Shown one piece after another: positions 9,315-17,324 of a DNA stretch of 64,000 bases. Within the stretch, counting starts at the first letter, position 1. Each line of letters opens with the position of its first letter. The stretch comes from Hymenobacter sp. BT559. Lineage in GTDB: Bacteria; Bacteroidota; Bacteroidia; Cytophagales; Hymenobacteraceae. The stretch covers positions 434,001 through 498,000 of the forward strand of contig NZ_JAELXV010000001.1 of assembly GCF_016427535.1 (NCBI RefSeq). The letters are read 5' to 3'. A model generated the notes under the pieces. It was given only the letters and a program-made list of their open reading frames with translations, had not been told where the DNA came from and did not search any database. A program made the translations under genes and the position numbers.

Positions 9315-9360
9315 ATCAAAAGCCCCTGGTCGCTTCACAATGCGGCCAGGGGCTTTTGAT
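9315..9360. terminator. Bidirectional terminator between mocA and the T9SS protein gene
   Basis: ATCAAAAGCCCCTGGTCGC at 9315-9333 pairs with 9342-9360 with one mismatch. A-tracts and T-tracts at the two ends suit termination in both directions between convergent genes. Confidence 0.85.
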
Positions 9361-9382
9361 AAATAGCGAAACAACTTGTAGA

Positions 9383-11050
9383 CTACTCTACGGCCAACTG
9401 ACTACGCCATAGCTGGCCTGTTGGTGCCGTAGCCTGAACGTAGTAAAGTCCAGGCGCGAGGCCGGTTAGGGAAAGCGCGCTAGCACTAGGAGCCCGGTAG
9501 ACAGTACGACCCAGCGCATCAGTTACCTGCACGTGTGTGCCGCTGGGCAGTGAGAGTAGGGTAGTGGCAGTATGCGCTGGATTGGGGTATAGAGCCAGCG
9601 GCTGCGCAGTCGGCCCAGTGCGAACCGCCAAGGGTAAGGTCCCAAACTGTGCCACAAACATGCCATTACTCTGCGTAAGCGTGTAGTTGTACTGGGGCAG
9701 TACAGTGCCATCAAACGTCGGTGCCCCCTGGTAGTTGCCCCCTACACTAAGCTGGCCTCCCGCATTAGTAGCTACCAAGTAGGGAATCGCATCCGGCGTT
9801 TGCTTGACCCAGCGTAAGCTTCCCTGAGGTGAAAAGCAAGCTACTACCCCAGCCCGCCCGTTAGCGTAAGTCAGGGTTTGACCACCAATAACGGTTGAGT
9901 AACTGTATTCACCCACAAAACAGGAGTTATTGGCAGCATCGGTCGTTACAGCGTAGCCAAAGGCATAGGCCGGACTTTGCATGGTTGAAACCCAAACCAG
10001 ATTGCCCGTAGCTGTGTCAAACGTAGCAAGGGCCCCATTGCGTACGGCTCCTCCTGCGTCAAGTATCTGGCTGCCTAGGTTGAGGTGGCCTTTGAACTCG
10101 AGGGGCACTACCAGGCGACCTAGGCCGTCGAGTACCGCGCTGTAAGCATGGGCTGTTTCCTGAATAGAAGCGGTAGGGTAGCGCCGCAGCCATTGCGGCG
10201 TGCCTTGGGTATCATACTTCACCAGTAGTACGTCGGAAAAGCCACCCGTAGCCGGCATCGCTAGGCCAGCAAACGGGCCCGTGTCGGTCGAGGTGCTGCC
10301 CGTGAGATACGAGTCGCCAGCTGCTGATACAGTTAAACTAAGCGCAGGTAAATAATTAAGCGACGTGCGAGCGCCCTGGCGGCCCCATAGTGGCGTGCCC
10401 TGCGGGTCTAGCTTGAGCAGAATGGCATCAGTAGGCCCCGAACTGCCAAGTCCGCCCGTTGAGAGCGCAAAGCTGCCAAAATTTACCGTGCCAGTGAGTC
10501 TCCCGCTCATGTAAATGTTGCCGCTGGCGTCAAGGTCCATGTCGGCAGCAGTACAGATGCCAGTAGCACTGGCCCCCACAGTACGGAGCCAGAGTGGCTG
10601 GCCTTGGGCATCGAGCTTGGCTATATAGCCACAAGATAAGTTAGTGACTACTGGGATGCTAAAGGCGCCTACTTGTAGCGAGGTAGCATTGCCGTAGGCA
10701 TTGCCGCTCAAGTAGATATTGCCTGCTGCATCGAGCCGGATGCGGCCGCCGCCAGTCCCCAGAAGCTCGCGTGTCCACAATAGACTGCCAGTCGGGCTAT
10801 ACTTGGCAAGATAGCCCCCGAATGGATGCTTCAGTACGGTGCGAGGACCTAGGCGCATGGAATCTATATAAGAACCGGTTGCGTAGGTATTTCCTTGGGC
10901 ATCAGTAGCTAGTGTGCCAAGGCCTGTTTGTGGATGAGTACGTTGACCGGTTGCCCAGCGCCAGGTCGGCGGTGCTGTTTGGGCCAGTGTGGGCCGGTTG
11001 GCCAGGCAGCAACAAAACGAAAAACTGGCAGCTAGTAACCAACGGGTCAT
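9383..11050 (-). CDS. Secreted beta-propeller (SBBP-repeat) protein with T9SS sorting domain
   Basis: A 555-residue exported protein. A signal peptide occupies residues 1-23 (cleavage near TLAQ). The body is built of repeats of the type DAQGNTYATGSY / DAAGNIYLSGNAYG / DASGNIYMSGRLTG, about every 50-60 residues, which is the SBBP beta-propeller pattern. The last 75 residues form a type A T9SS C-terminal domain: LALYPNPAHTATTLLS, then DALGRTVY and LAPGLYYVQ. The protein is therefore predicted to cross the outer membrane and be released or anchored at the surface. Ligand unknown. Base composition is more AT-rich than its neighbours, and the gene lies between the two mocA 3'-end copies, which suggests it was inserted there. 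Confidence 0.85.
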   Translation of the reverse strand: MTRWLLAASFSFCCCLANRPTLAQTAPPTWRWATGQRTHPQTGLGTLATDAQGNTYATGSYIDSMRLGPRTVLKHPFGGYLAKYSPTGSLLWTRELLGTGGGRIRLDAAGNIYLSGNAYGNATSLQVGAFSIPVVTNLSCGYIAKLDAQGQPLWLRTVGASATGICTAADMDLDASGNIYMSGRLTGTVNFGSFALSTGGLGSSGPTDAILLKLDPQGTPLWGRQGARTSLNYLPALSLTVSAAGDSYLTGSTSTDTGPFAGLAMPATGGFSDVLLVKYDTQGTPQWLRRYPTASIQETAHAYSAVLDGLGRLVVPLEFKGHLNLGSQILDAGGAVRNGALATFDTATGNLVWVSTMQSPAYAFGYAVTTDAANNSCFVGEYSYSTVIGGQTLTYANGRAGVVACFSPQGSLRWVKQTPDAIPYLVATNAGGQLSVGGNYQGAPTFDGTVLPQYNYTLTQSNGMFVAQFGTLPLAVRTGPTAQPLALYPNPAHTATTLLSLPSGTHVQVTDALGRTVYRAPSASALSLTGLAPGLYYVQATAPTGQLWRSQLAVE

Positions 11051-11239
11051 AACAGAAAAGGGAACAGTGAAAGAGAAGGATAAGAATATTTTAGCGCATC
11101 TAAGCTACTACCTGCTTTTCTGAATATTCCAAGTTGGCTTGCGAAGATTCTTCATGCTAGTTATTTCTGGCTTTCGCAAGCACCAGTAACAAGTAACAGG
11201 TTACCATTGTGGCGCCTCCGTTTAACCTTAGCGGCAGGT

Positions 11240-11288
11240 TGGCGCCACCGATGTAGATACCGAAGCGCAGTACGCCGCCCTAGGGTAG
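11240..11288 (+). pseudogene. Remnant of a mocA 3' end (direct repeat copy 2)
   Basis: These 49 bases encode the last 16 residues and stop of the MocA-like protein (GATDVDTEAQYAALG plus stop), with no upstream gene body. They match 9238-9286 at 47 positions, both changes silent. The fragment's stop lies one base from the end of the convergent gene at 11290, so the ancestral order was probably mocA directly facing that gene, before the 2-kb segment came between them. Homology to mocA ends abruptly upstream of 11240. Confidence 0.88.
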
Positions 11289-11289
11289 G

Positions 11290-11775
11290 CTATTTTACCC
11301 GCCGGTACTCTATCTCTTCTTCCACGCCCGGCATATCCTCGCCCACCGGAAAAGCTAGCACCAGCACGCGGCGGCTCAGCTTACGAATTTGATGGCCATC
11401 AAACGACGAGCCGTTGCGGCTGCTGGGGCTGCTGGCCTGCAAGCGGTTCTTACTCACTGAGTAAGAACCTATCTCGTTTTGCACTACCTCCTCGCCGCGC
11501 ATGACCGTGAACCGGTAGCCGCCATCGGCCCGAAACTCGACCCGCAGCTGCGCAGTACCCTCAGCAATGCCGTGGTTGAGGTCGGCGGTTTGTGGGTCGT
11601 TGAGGCGCTCGCGCACCGAGTCGGGCACCGCTTCGCTCACGGTAAAGCCAATTTCGTAGGCTTCCCACTGGCCCACCAGCCCGGGCAACACTTGTGCCCG
11701 CGCAGGGGTACCTAGGAGCAGCGCGGTGCCCAGTAGCAGCCAGCAGCGAGTTAATTTCTTGTGTATCGCCTTCAT
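11290..11775 (-). CDS. Exported lipocalin-like hypothetical protein
   Basis: A 161-residue protein with a clear signal peptide (basic MKAIHKKLTR, hydrophobic WLLLGTALLLG, cleavage near ARAQ). The mature part begins GLVGQWEAYEIGF and contains RVEFRADGGYRFTV and GSYSVSKNRLQ, the pattern of small lipocalin-like beta-barrel proteins common in Bacteroidota, where a GxW near the start and a final strand with basic residues are typical. No ligand can be inferred. A TTG one codon upstream is possible, but the ATG at 11775 is preferred. It converges on the mocA remnant, one base away, and diverges from the MFS transporter gene. Confidence 0.6.
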   Translation of the reverse strand: MKAIHKKLTRCWLLLGTALLLGTPARAQVLPGLVGQWEAYEIGFTVSEAVPDSVRERLNDPQTADLNHGIAEGTAQLRVEFRADGGYRFTVMRGEEVVQNEIGSYSVSKNRLQASSPSSRNGSSFDGHQIRKLSRRVLVLAFPVGEDMPGVEEEIEYRRVK

Positions 11776-11891
11776 CAAGGCCGAAAGTAAGCAACTTACT
11801 GGCTCGTCGGTCCTGGCTAACCAGCGGTAGCGTTCCTCTGTGCTACCTAAGAAACGCTAGTATCTTGGCACCTGCCAATTTCCTTCTACGC

Positions 11892-13304
11892 ATGACTCCC
11901 ACCGCTACCGCCGCGCCGGCCGTCGAAAAAGACAACAAGCGCATCACCACCGGCTGGACCTTCTACGACTGGGCCAACTCGGTGTACCCGCTCGTGATTA
12001 CCAGCTCGATTTTTCCGATTTACTGGTCGAGCGTTGTCAAAAAGATAACCCACACCGACAGCGGCCAGAGCCCAGTCGATTTCCTCGGGTTTCAAGTGCC
12101 GGGCTCGTCGCTGCTCACCTATGCCATCTCGGCGGCCTTTCTGCTAATTGCGCTCATCAGTCCGTTTCTGACCTCGCTGGCCGACTTCTCGGGGCGCAAG
12201 AAGCTGTTTCTGCAAATCTTCTGCTACCTAGGGGCCGCCTCGTGCGCCGGGCTATTCTTCTTCACGCCTGCCACGCTCACCGAGTCCACGTTCGTGTTTA
12301 TTCTGGCCACGGTAGGGTTTTCGGGCAGCATCGTGTTCTACAATTCTTATCTGCCCGAAATCAGCAGCGAGGAAAAATTTGATTCGCTGTCGGCCAAAGG
12401 CTTCTCGATGGGCTACGTGGGGTCGGTTATTCTACTGGTCATTTGCCTGGTCATTAATCAGTTTCACGATAAGGTAGGGCTCACGGGCGAGCGAGCCGCG
12501 CAGATTTCGTTTCTGCTCACGGGCATCTGGTGGGCCGGCTTCGCCCAAATTCCTTTCTTCACCCTGCCTGCCGACCCTGGCCGCAGTACCCAGGCCGGCC
12601 CCGACGATAAAGGCTGGCTGCTCAACGGCTTTCACGAGCTAGCCAAGGTGTGGCGGCAGCTCGAGCAGCTACCCAATCTTAAGAAGTTTCTGCTCGCGTA
12701 CTTCACCTACAACATGGGCGTGCAAACGGTGATGTACGTGGCCACGCTCTTCGGAACCGACGAGCTGCACCTGGCCGACGACGCCCTCATTATTACCATC
12801 TTGCTGTTGCAAGTAGTGGCCATTGCGGGCGCTTACCTGTTTGCCAAGCTCTCCGAGGCCATTGGCAATACGCGGGCGTTGTCGTGGTCGGTCATCATCT
12901 GGATGGGCATTTGCGTGGCCGGCTACTTTGTGCAGGCCGGCTGGAGTTTCTATGCCCTCGCCTCGGTTATTGGCCTCACCATGGGCGCCATCCAAAGCCT
13001 GTCGCGCAGCACCTACTCCAAGATTATTCCCGAAAACACGCCGAATACGGCCGCTTTTTTCAGCTTCTTCGACGTGACGGAGAAGCTGAGTATCGTAATC
13101 GGTACGGCCACGTGGGGCATTATCAGCCAGTGGTTTGGCTCGATGCGCTACAGCATCCTGGCGCTCATCGTTTTCTTTGCCTTAGGTCTGGTTTTCTTGC
13201 TGCGCCTGCGCGGTAAGAAGCTGCGCGAAGAGCCCGCGGGCGGTGCCGCGCTGCCGCCCCCGCCCGCCTCGCCCATAGCGAGCACGCCGGCAACGGTGAA
13301 ATAG
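11892..13304 (+). CDS. MFS transporter, UMF1 / Atg22-like family
   Basis: A 470-residue membrane protein with about 12 predicted transmembrane segments. The N-terminal TTGWTFYDWANSVYPLVITS is the signature of the UMF1 (unknown major facilitator 1) family related to yeast vacuolar effluxer Atg22. A cytoplasmic DFSGRKKLF loop after the second helix corresponds to the MFS A-motif. GAIQSLSRSTYSKIIPE near residue 370 is also conserved in this family. Family members export amino acids or remain unassigned; the substrate is not visible. The start at 11892 is chosen because the longer frame runs into the divergent lipocalin-like gene. An imperfect promoter element TATCTTGG lies 18-25 bases upstream. 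Confidence 0.85.
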   Translation: MTPTATAAPAVEKDNKRITTGWTFYDWANSVYPLVITSSIFPIYWSSVVKKITHTDSGQSPVDFLGFQVPGSSLLTYAISAAFLLIALISPFLTSLADFSGRKKLFLQIFCYLGAASCAGLFFFTPATLTESTFVFILATVGFSGSIVFYNSYLPEISSEEKFDSLSAKGFSMGYVGSVILLVICLVINQFHDKVGLTGERAAQISFLLTGIWWAGFAQIPFFTLPADPGRSTQAGPDDKGWLLNGFHELAKVWRQLEQLPNLKKFLLAYFTYNMGVQTVMYVATLFGTDELHLADDALIITILLLQVVAIAGAYLFAKLSEAIGNTRALSWSVIIWMGICVAGYFVQAGWSFYALASVIGLTMGAIQSLSRSTYSKIIPENTPNTAAFFSFFDVTEKLSIVIGTATWGIISQWFGSMRYSILALIVFFALGLVFLLRLRGKKLREEPAGGAALPPPPASPIASTPATVK

Positions 13305-13332
13305 GAGCGTATCTGGCAACGACCTTTGCGCC

Positions 13333-13851
13333 ATGATTCATCCTTCTCAACCCAATTTGCAAACCGCGCTCGGCCACGAACTAAAGCATGAGCTAGCCAT
13401 CACGCGCCGCGTGCTGGAGCGGGTGCCCACCGAGCAGTTTGGCTGGCAGCCCCACGCCAAAAGCATGACCCTAGGTACGCTGGTGGGCCACATGGCCAAC
13501 CTCATCGGCTTCCTGGAGCTGTCGCTGCAAGGCTCGGCATTTGACCTGGCTGCCAATAAGATGCCTGACAACCCCGCCACCGCGGCCGACGTGCTGGCAC
13601 GCTTTGACCTCAACGCCGAAAACCTGCATAAGGCCCTGGCCGATGTGAGCGACGACGCATTTAACGACATCTGGAGCCTCACGCACGGCGACAAAACGTT
13701 GCTATCGCTGCCCCGCACGGCTGTGGTGCGCACCATGGTGCTCAACCACCTCATCCATCACCGTGGCCAGCTGAGCGTGTACCTGCGCCTGCTCGACATT
13801 CCGGTGCCCGCTATCTACGGTGGCTCGGCCGACGAAGCGCCCCAGCGCTAG
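13333..13851 (+). CDS. DinB family protein
   Basis: A 172-residue four-helix-bundle protein of the DinB/YfiT superfamily. The metal-binding histidines of the family are present: H-x(3)-N in GHMANL near residue 55, and the C-terminal HLIHHRGQ near residue 142. Related enzymes are thiol transferases that use bacillithiol or mycothiol, and a bshA gene for bacillithiol synthesis lies at 43.7-44.8 kb, so a bacillithiol S-transferase role is a reasonable but unproven guess. The near-consensus promoter GACCTTTG at 13321-13328 ends 4 bases before the ATG, so the mRNA may be leaderless or nearly so. A strong hairpin ends the gene. Confidence 0.8.
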   Translation: MIHPSQPNLQTALGHELKHELAITRRVLERVPTEQFGWQPHAKSMTLGTLVGHMANLIGFLELSLQGSAFDLAANKMPDNPATAADVLARFDLNAENLHKALADVSDDAFNDIWSLTHGDKTLLSLPRTAVVRTMVLNHLIHHRGQLSVYLRLLDIPVPAIYGGSADEAPQR

Positions 13852-13867
13852 GTAGTCGAAGCCCAAT

Positions 13868-13907
13868 AAAAAGGCCTTCTTTCCTTGACGGGAAAGAAGG
13901 CCTTTTT
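13868..13907. terminator. Bidirectional terminator, 17-bp stem
   Basis: AAAAAGGCCTTCTTTCC (13868-13884) is the exact reverse complement of 13891-13907. It lies between convergent dinB-like and amidohydrolase genes. Confidence 0.92.
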
Positions 13908-13931
13908 GCATCGCCTAGGTGGGGTAGCGGG

Positions 13932-15590
13932 TTACTGACGGCTGAAAACCCGTTTGCCGCCTATCCAGGTCTGTTGCACCTCCGCATTGCGCAGCTGTTC
14001 GTTGGGCGCGGTCAGCAGGTCAGTTTTTAGCACTACAAAATCGGCCAGCATACCGGGCTTAATCTGGCCCTTACGCTTGTCTTCGAAGGCGGCGTGGGCG
14101 GCCCAGGTCGTCATGCCGCGCAGGGCGTCGGGGCGCGAGAGGGCGTTGGCCATCTGAAAGCCGGCAGCCGGAAAATTCTTGGCGTCTTGCCGCGCCACGG
14201 CCGCGTGGTAGCCATAGAGCGGGTTGATGTCCTCGACCGGAAAATCGGAACCTAGGGCCACCTGGCCGTACTGCTTCAGCAGCTCCTGGTAGGCGTAAGC
14301 TGTCTGCAAGCGCTGTGCGCCCAGACGCTCGCTGGCCCAGTACATATCGGAAGTGGCGTGCGTGGGCTGCACCGAGGGCACAATATGATACTGGCCAAAC
14401 TTGGGCATGTCGGCCTGGCTCACCACCTGCGCGTGCTCGATGCGCCAGCGGCGGTCAGGTTGTCCTTTCAAGGCCGCGCCGTAGATGTCGAGCAGCAGCC
14501 GGTTGCTGGAGTCGCCGATGGCGTGGGTGTTCATCTGAAACTTAGTGGCCGCCAACTCCTTGGCTAAGCCGCGGTAGTAGCCGGGGTTTTGCAGCAAAAA
14601 ACCCTTTTCGGCGGGCCGGTCGGTGTAGGGCGCCAGCAGCGACGCGCCCCGCGAGCCTAGCGCCCCATCAGCGTACACCTTGAAGGATGAAATGGTGAGG
14701 TTGTCGCTGAAATACGGCCCCCTAGGTAGGTAATACGCCTTGTTTTCGGGAGTAGGGTTGAGCATGGTGTACAGGCGCAAATGCAGCTTGTCGGCTTTTT
14801 GCAGCGCGGCCATACGTTCGATATCCTCCCGGTTGAGGCCCGCATCGGCGAGGCTGGTGAGGCCCACGGCGAGGCAGTTTTGCTGGCCTTGCAGCAGGGC
14901 CGCGTCAGCCTCATTGGGGCTGGGCTCGGGTATTTTGGCCGCCACCAGCTTCACGGCGTTGTCTACGAGCAGGCCGGTGAGGCGGCCCTGCGCGTCGTGC
15001 CCAATCACGCCGCCACTGATGGGAGTGCGCGCTGTGATGCCCGCCAGGTCGAGCGCCTTTTGGTTGGCCACGGCGGCGTGCCCATCCACACGGGCCAGCA
15101 GCACCGGTACATCTGGAAAGAGTACATCGAGCGTGTCCTTAGTGGGGAAGCGCTGGCCGGGCCAGTCGTTCTGGTCCCAGCCGCGACCCGTGAGCCACGC
15201 CGCGCTTGGCTGCTGTTGCCGGTGCTGCGAGAGGCGCCCCACCGTTTCAGCCCACGACGCGGCGCCCACCAGATTGGCCGAGCGCAGCCCTAGGGCATAG
15301 CGGTAGAAGTGACAGTGCGCATCATAAAAGCCGGGGTAAATAAACTGGCCCTGCGCATCCATTGTCTGGGCGGCCTGGTAGCGCCCCGCTAGGTCGTCTG
15401 TAGTGCCCACGGCCACAAAGCGCCCGTCGCGCACCGCGAAGGCCTGCGCTTTGCTAAAGGTCGAGTCGACAGTATATACCGTAGCGTTAGTTATCAGCAA
15501 ATCAACGCTTTCACGCGGTGCGTGGCAGCTGGCAGCACCTAGGGCCACAACAAGGCCAAGAGTACTCCCAAGTTTATAAATGCCCCTCAT
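13932..15590 (-). CDS. Amidohydrolase, YtcJ-like, predicted lipoprotein
   Basis: A 552-residue metal-dependent hydrolase. An N-terminal signal with a lipobox-like GAASC near residue 22 predicts attachment to a membrane. The amidohydrolase metal site begins with DAHCHFYR (HxH) near residue 92, followed by a YtcJ-type TGRGWDQNDWP segment. NTHAIGDSSN and RIEHAQ supply the later histidines, and ALGSDFPVE the catalytic Asp. YtcJ-like enzymes act on amides or cyclic ureides; the substrate here is unknown. A -7 element (TAGCTTTG) lies 36-43 bases upstream of the ATG. The gene is monocistronic between a convergent terminator and a 185-base gap. Confidence 0.85.
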   Translation of the reverse strand: MRGIYKLGSTLGLVVALGAASCHAPRESVDLLITNATVYTVDSTFSKAQAFAVRDGRFVAVGTTDDLAGRYQAAQTMDAQGQFIYPGFYDAHCHFYRYALGLRSANLVGAASWAETVGRLSQHRQQQPSAAWLTGRGWDQNDWPGQRFPTKDTLDVLFPDVPVLLARVDGHAAVANQKALDLAGITARTPISGGVIGHDAQGRLTGLLVDNAVKLVAAKIPEPSPNEADAALLQGQQNCLAVGLTSLADAGLNREDIERMAALQKADKLHLRLYTMLNPTPENKAYYLPRGPYFSDNLTISSFKVYADGALGSRGASLLAPYTDRPAEKGFLLQNPGYYRGLAKELAATKFQMNTHAIGDSSNRLLLDIYGAALKGQPDRRWRIEHAQVVSQADMPKFGQYHIVPSVQPTHATSDMYWASERLGAQRLQTAYAYQELLKQYGQVALGSDFPVEDINPLYGYHAAVARQDAKNFPAAGFQMANALSRPDALRGMTTWAAHAAFEDKRKGQIKPGMLADFVVLKTDLLTAPNEQLRNAEVQQTWIGGKRVFSRQ

Positions 15591-15625
15591 AGTACAAAAC
15601 AGTCCGTTAAGTTCCGGTTAGGGGG

Positions 15626-15633
15626 CAAAGCTA
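15626..15633 (-). promoter_or_regulatory. Putative -7 element TAGCTTTG for the amidohydrolase
   Basis: On the minus strand the sequence from 15633 down to 15626 reads TAGCTTTG, an exact TAnnTTTG match, 36 bases before the start codon at 15590. Confidence 0.5.
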
Positions 15634-15775
15634 AGCCCTTCCTCTGAAGAGAAAGGGCCGCCAAAACCTTCGCAAAAGCTAAGTAACGCTAGCCTATCGA
15701 GCCGAATGCCAGTCTCCTAGTCAGCCAGAGGCGGACGTATCTGCGAAATTCGTTAAATCCGCTACAATCTGCGGT

Positions 15776-16546
15776 CTATTCGAACTTCATGTGCTTGACT
15801 GATTCGCCCGAGTTTTTCAATTCTAGCAGCGAATCGATGCCAATGGCCAAGTGCCGCTTCACGAAATTGGCGGTCACTTTCGAGTCCGATTCCGACGTCT
15901 TCACGCCCTCGGGCGTCATGGGGTTGTCGCTCACCAGCAGCAGCGCGCCGTGCGGAATATCATTCATAAAGCCGCACACGAAAATGGTCGCCGTTTCCAT
16001 ATCCACGGCCAGGGCGCGCACCCGCTTGAGGTAATCTTTGAACTCCTGGTCGTGCTCCCACACGCGGCGGTTGGTGGTGTACACGGTGCCGGTGTAGTAG
16101 TCGAGCTCGTGCTTCTTAATCATGGAGGACACGGCGCGCTGCAGGCGGAAAGAGGGCAGGGCCGGGATTTCCTTGGGCAAATAATCGTCGCTGGTGCCGT
16201 CGCCGCGAATGGCCGCAATGGGCAGCACGAGGTCGCCGAGCTTGGTCTTCTTGAGGCCGCCGCACTTACCTAGGAACAGGGCCGCCTTGGGCTTGATGGC
16301 CGATAGCAAGTCCATGACCGTGGCGGCCATCGGCGAGCCCATGCCGAAGTTGATGATGGTAATGCCGCCCGAGGTAGCCGACTGCATGGGCTTGTCGGTG
16401 CCGCGCACCTCCACGCCAAACTGCTCGGCAAACATGTACACGTAGTTGCTGAAGTTGGTGAGCAGAATGTACTGCCCAAATTCGTTCAGAGCCACGCCCG
16501 TATAGCGTGGCAGCCAGTTGTTTACAATATCTTCTTTAGTCTTCAT
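15776..16546 (-). CDS. amn: AMP nucleosidase
   Basis: A 256-residue nucleoside-phosphorylase-fold protein that matches the short Bacteroidota AMP nucleosidase. It cleaves AMP to adenine and ribose 5-phosphate, so it helps control adenylate level and purine salvage. Seen here: the phosphate/ribose-binding ATSGGITIINFGMGSP, GKCGGLKKTKLGDLVLP, and VDMETATIFVCGF, which carries the Met-Glu ribose contact, then LLLVSDNPMTPEG with the catalytic Asp. It lacks the extra N-terminal domain of the E. coli enzyme. No signal peptide, so cytoplasmic. No adjacent gene is clearly co-transcribed. Confidence 0.85.
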   Translation of the reverse strand: MKTKEDIVNNWLPRYTGVALNEFGQYILLTNFSNYVYMFAEQFGVEVRGTDKPMQSATSGGITIINFGMGSPMAATVMDLLSAIKPKAALFLGKCGGLKKTKLGDLVLPIAAIRGDGTSDDYLPKEIPALPSFRLQRAVSSMIKKHELDYYTGTVYTTNRRVWEHDQEFKDYLKRVRALAVDMETATIFVCGFMNDIPHGALLLVSDNPMTPEGVKTSESDSKVTANFVKRHLAIGIDSLLELKNSGESVKHMKFE

Positions 16547-16584
16547 GAGGTGTATTGTTAGATGGTTAAATTATTGAAAATCAT

Positions 16585-16677
16585 TGTCCTTGCGAGCGCA
16601 GCGCAGCAATCGCATCAAGACGAGCCTACCAAGTGTCACCGCGCTGGTGCGATTGCTGCGCTGCGCTCGCAAGGACA
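16585..16677. repeat. Intergenic inverted repeat, GCAATCGCA type, perfect 30-bp arms
   Basis: Arms 16585-16614 and 16648-16677 are exact reverse complements, beginning TGTCCTTGCGAGCGCAGCGC. Near-copies occur at 50720-50798 and 53259-53352. It lies upstream of both flanking divergent genes, so it is not a simple terminator. Confidence 0.9.
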
Positions 16678-16779
16678 GGCGTTTTGTCACAGTGTTTTAA
16701 ACTAAAAAAGCCGCCTACCCGGTAGGGTATGGCGGCGCGGCGGGTGGTGAACCCAGGCGAAATGCGACAGCCAAACCCA

Positions 16780-16787
16780 TACCTTTG
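16780..16787 (+). promoter_or_regulatory. -7 element TACCTTTG, likely leaderless start
   Basis: Exact TAnnTTTG match whose last base lies 7 bases before the ATG at 16794. Transcription normally begins about that far downstream of the element, so the mRNA should start at or next to the start codon. Confidence 0.6.
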
Positions 16788-16793
16788 GAGGTG

Positions 16794-17255
16794 ATGCAAG
16801 CGTTGGACCTGCCGCCTTTCGACTACAAAATTAGGCAAAATTCTGAGAATATCCCTGAAATATGGGATGAGCTGCGCCGCAAGTACGTGGTGCTGACCCC
16901 CGAGGAGTGGGTACGGCAGCACGTAGCGCAGTACTTGATGAAGCACCTAGGCTACCCCCGCGGCCTGCTGAGCCTAGAGCGCGGCCACCGCTACAACCAG
17001 CGCCAAAAGCGCACCGACCTCGTGGCGCTAGGCCCCGACGGCCGCCCGCTGCTGCTCGTCGAGTGTAAGCGCCCCAGCGTGGCCATTACGCCCGCCGTGG
17101 CCCAGCAAGTAGCCACCTACAACCAAACGATGCGTGCCCCTTTCCTGCTGCTCAGCAATGGCTTAGTGCATTACTGCTGGCGCGTTGATTTTGAACGCGG
17201 GGTAAATGAGCGCTTGGCGGACATCCCAACTTACGCGGAGGCGTCGGCCAGCTAG
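16794..17255 (+). CDS. Lone HsdR-N-type nuclease-domain protein
   Basis: A 153-residue protein consisting only of the type I restriction enzyme R-subunit N-terminal domain (HSDR_N_2 type). The PD-(D/E)XK core is intact: RTDLVAL supplies the Asp and LLVECKRPS the E-x-K. A final LLSNGLVHYCWRVDF segment is typical of this domain. No helicase, specificity or methylase gene is nearby, so this is not a restriction-modification system. Stand-alone copies are common in Bacteroidota and their role is unknown. A TTG start 9 bases upstream is possible, but it overlaps the promoter element, so the ATG is preferred. The FAH gene follows after 69 bases on the same strand. Confidence 0.75.
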   Translation: MQALDLPPFDYKIRQNSENIPEIWDELRRKYVVLTPEEWVRQHVAQYLMKHLGYPRGLLSLERGHRYNQRQKRTDLVALGPDGRPLLLVECKRPSVAITPAVAQQVATYNQTMRAPFLLLSNGLVHYCWRVDFERGVNERLADIPTYAEASAS

Positions 17256-17324
17256 CGGCGGAAAAACCAGCACCAGTTACTGCGCCACCCCATCGCAGGC
17301 GGCCCGCCGGCCGTAGTAGGCAGT

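Noticed and set aside
11694..11891. 66-codon upstream extension of the MFS transporter frame
   Set aside because: It overlaps the divergent exported-protein gene and is not hydrophobic or family-like; the UMF1 signature begins after the ATG at 11892.
16585..16677. CRISPR-like repeat, also considered for the other inverted repeats
   Set aside because: Copies are single, scattered and self-complementary over their length; no spacer array or cas gene exists in the window.
16785..17255. Type I restriction-modification system
   Set aside because: Only the HsdR N-terminal domain is present; there is no helicase part, hsdM or hsdS.
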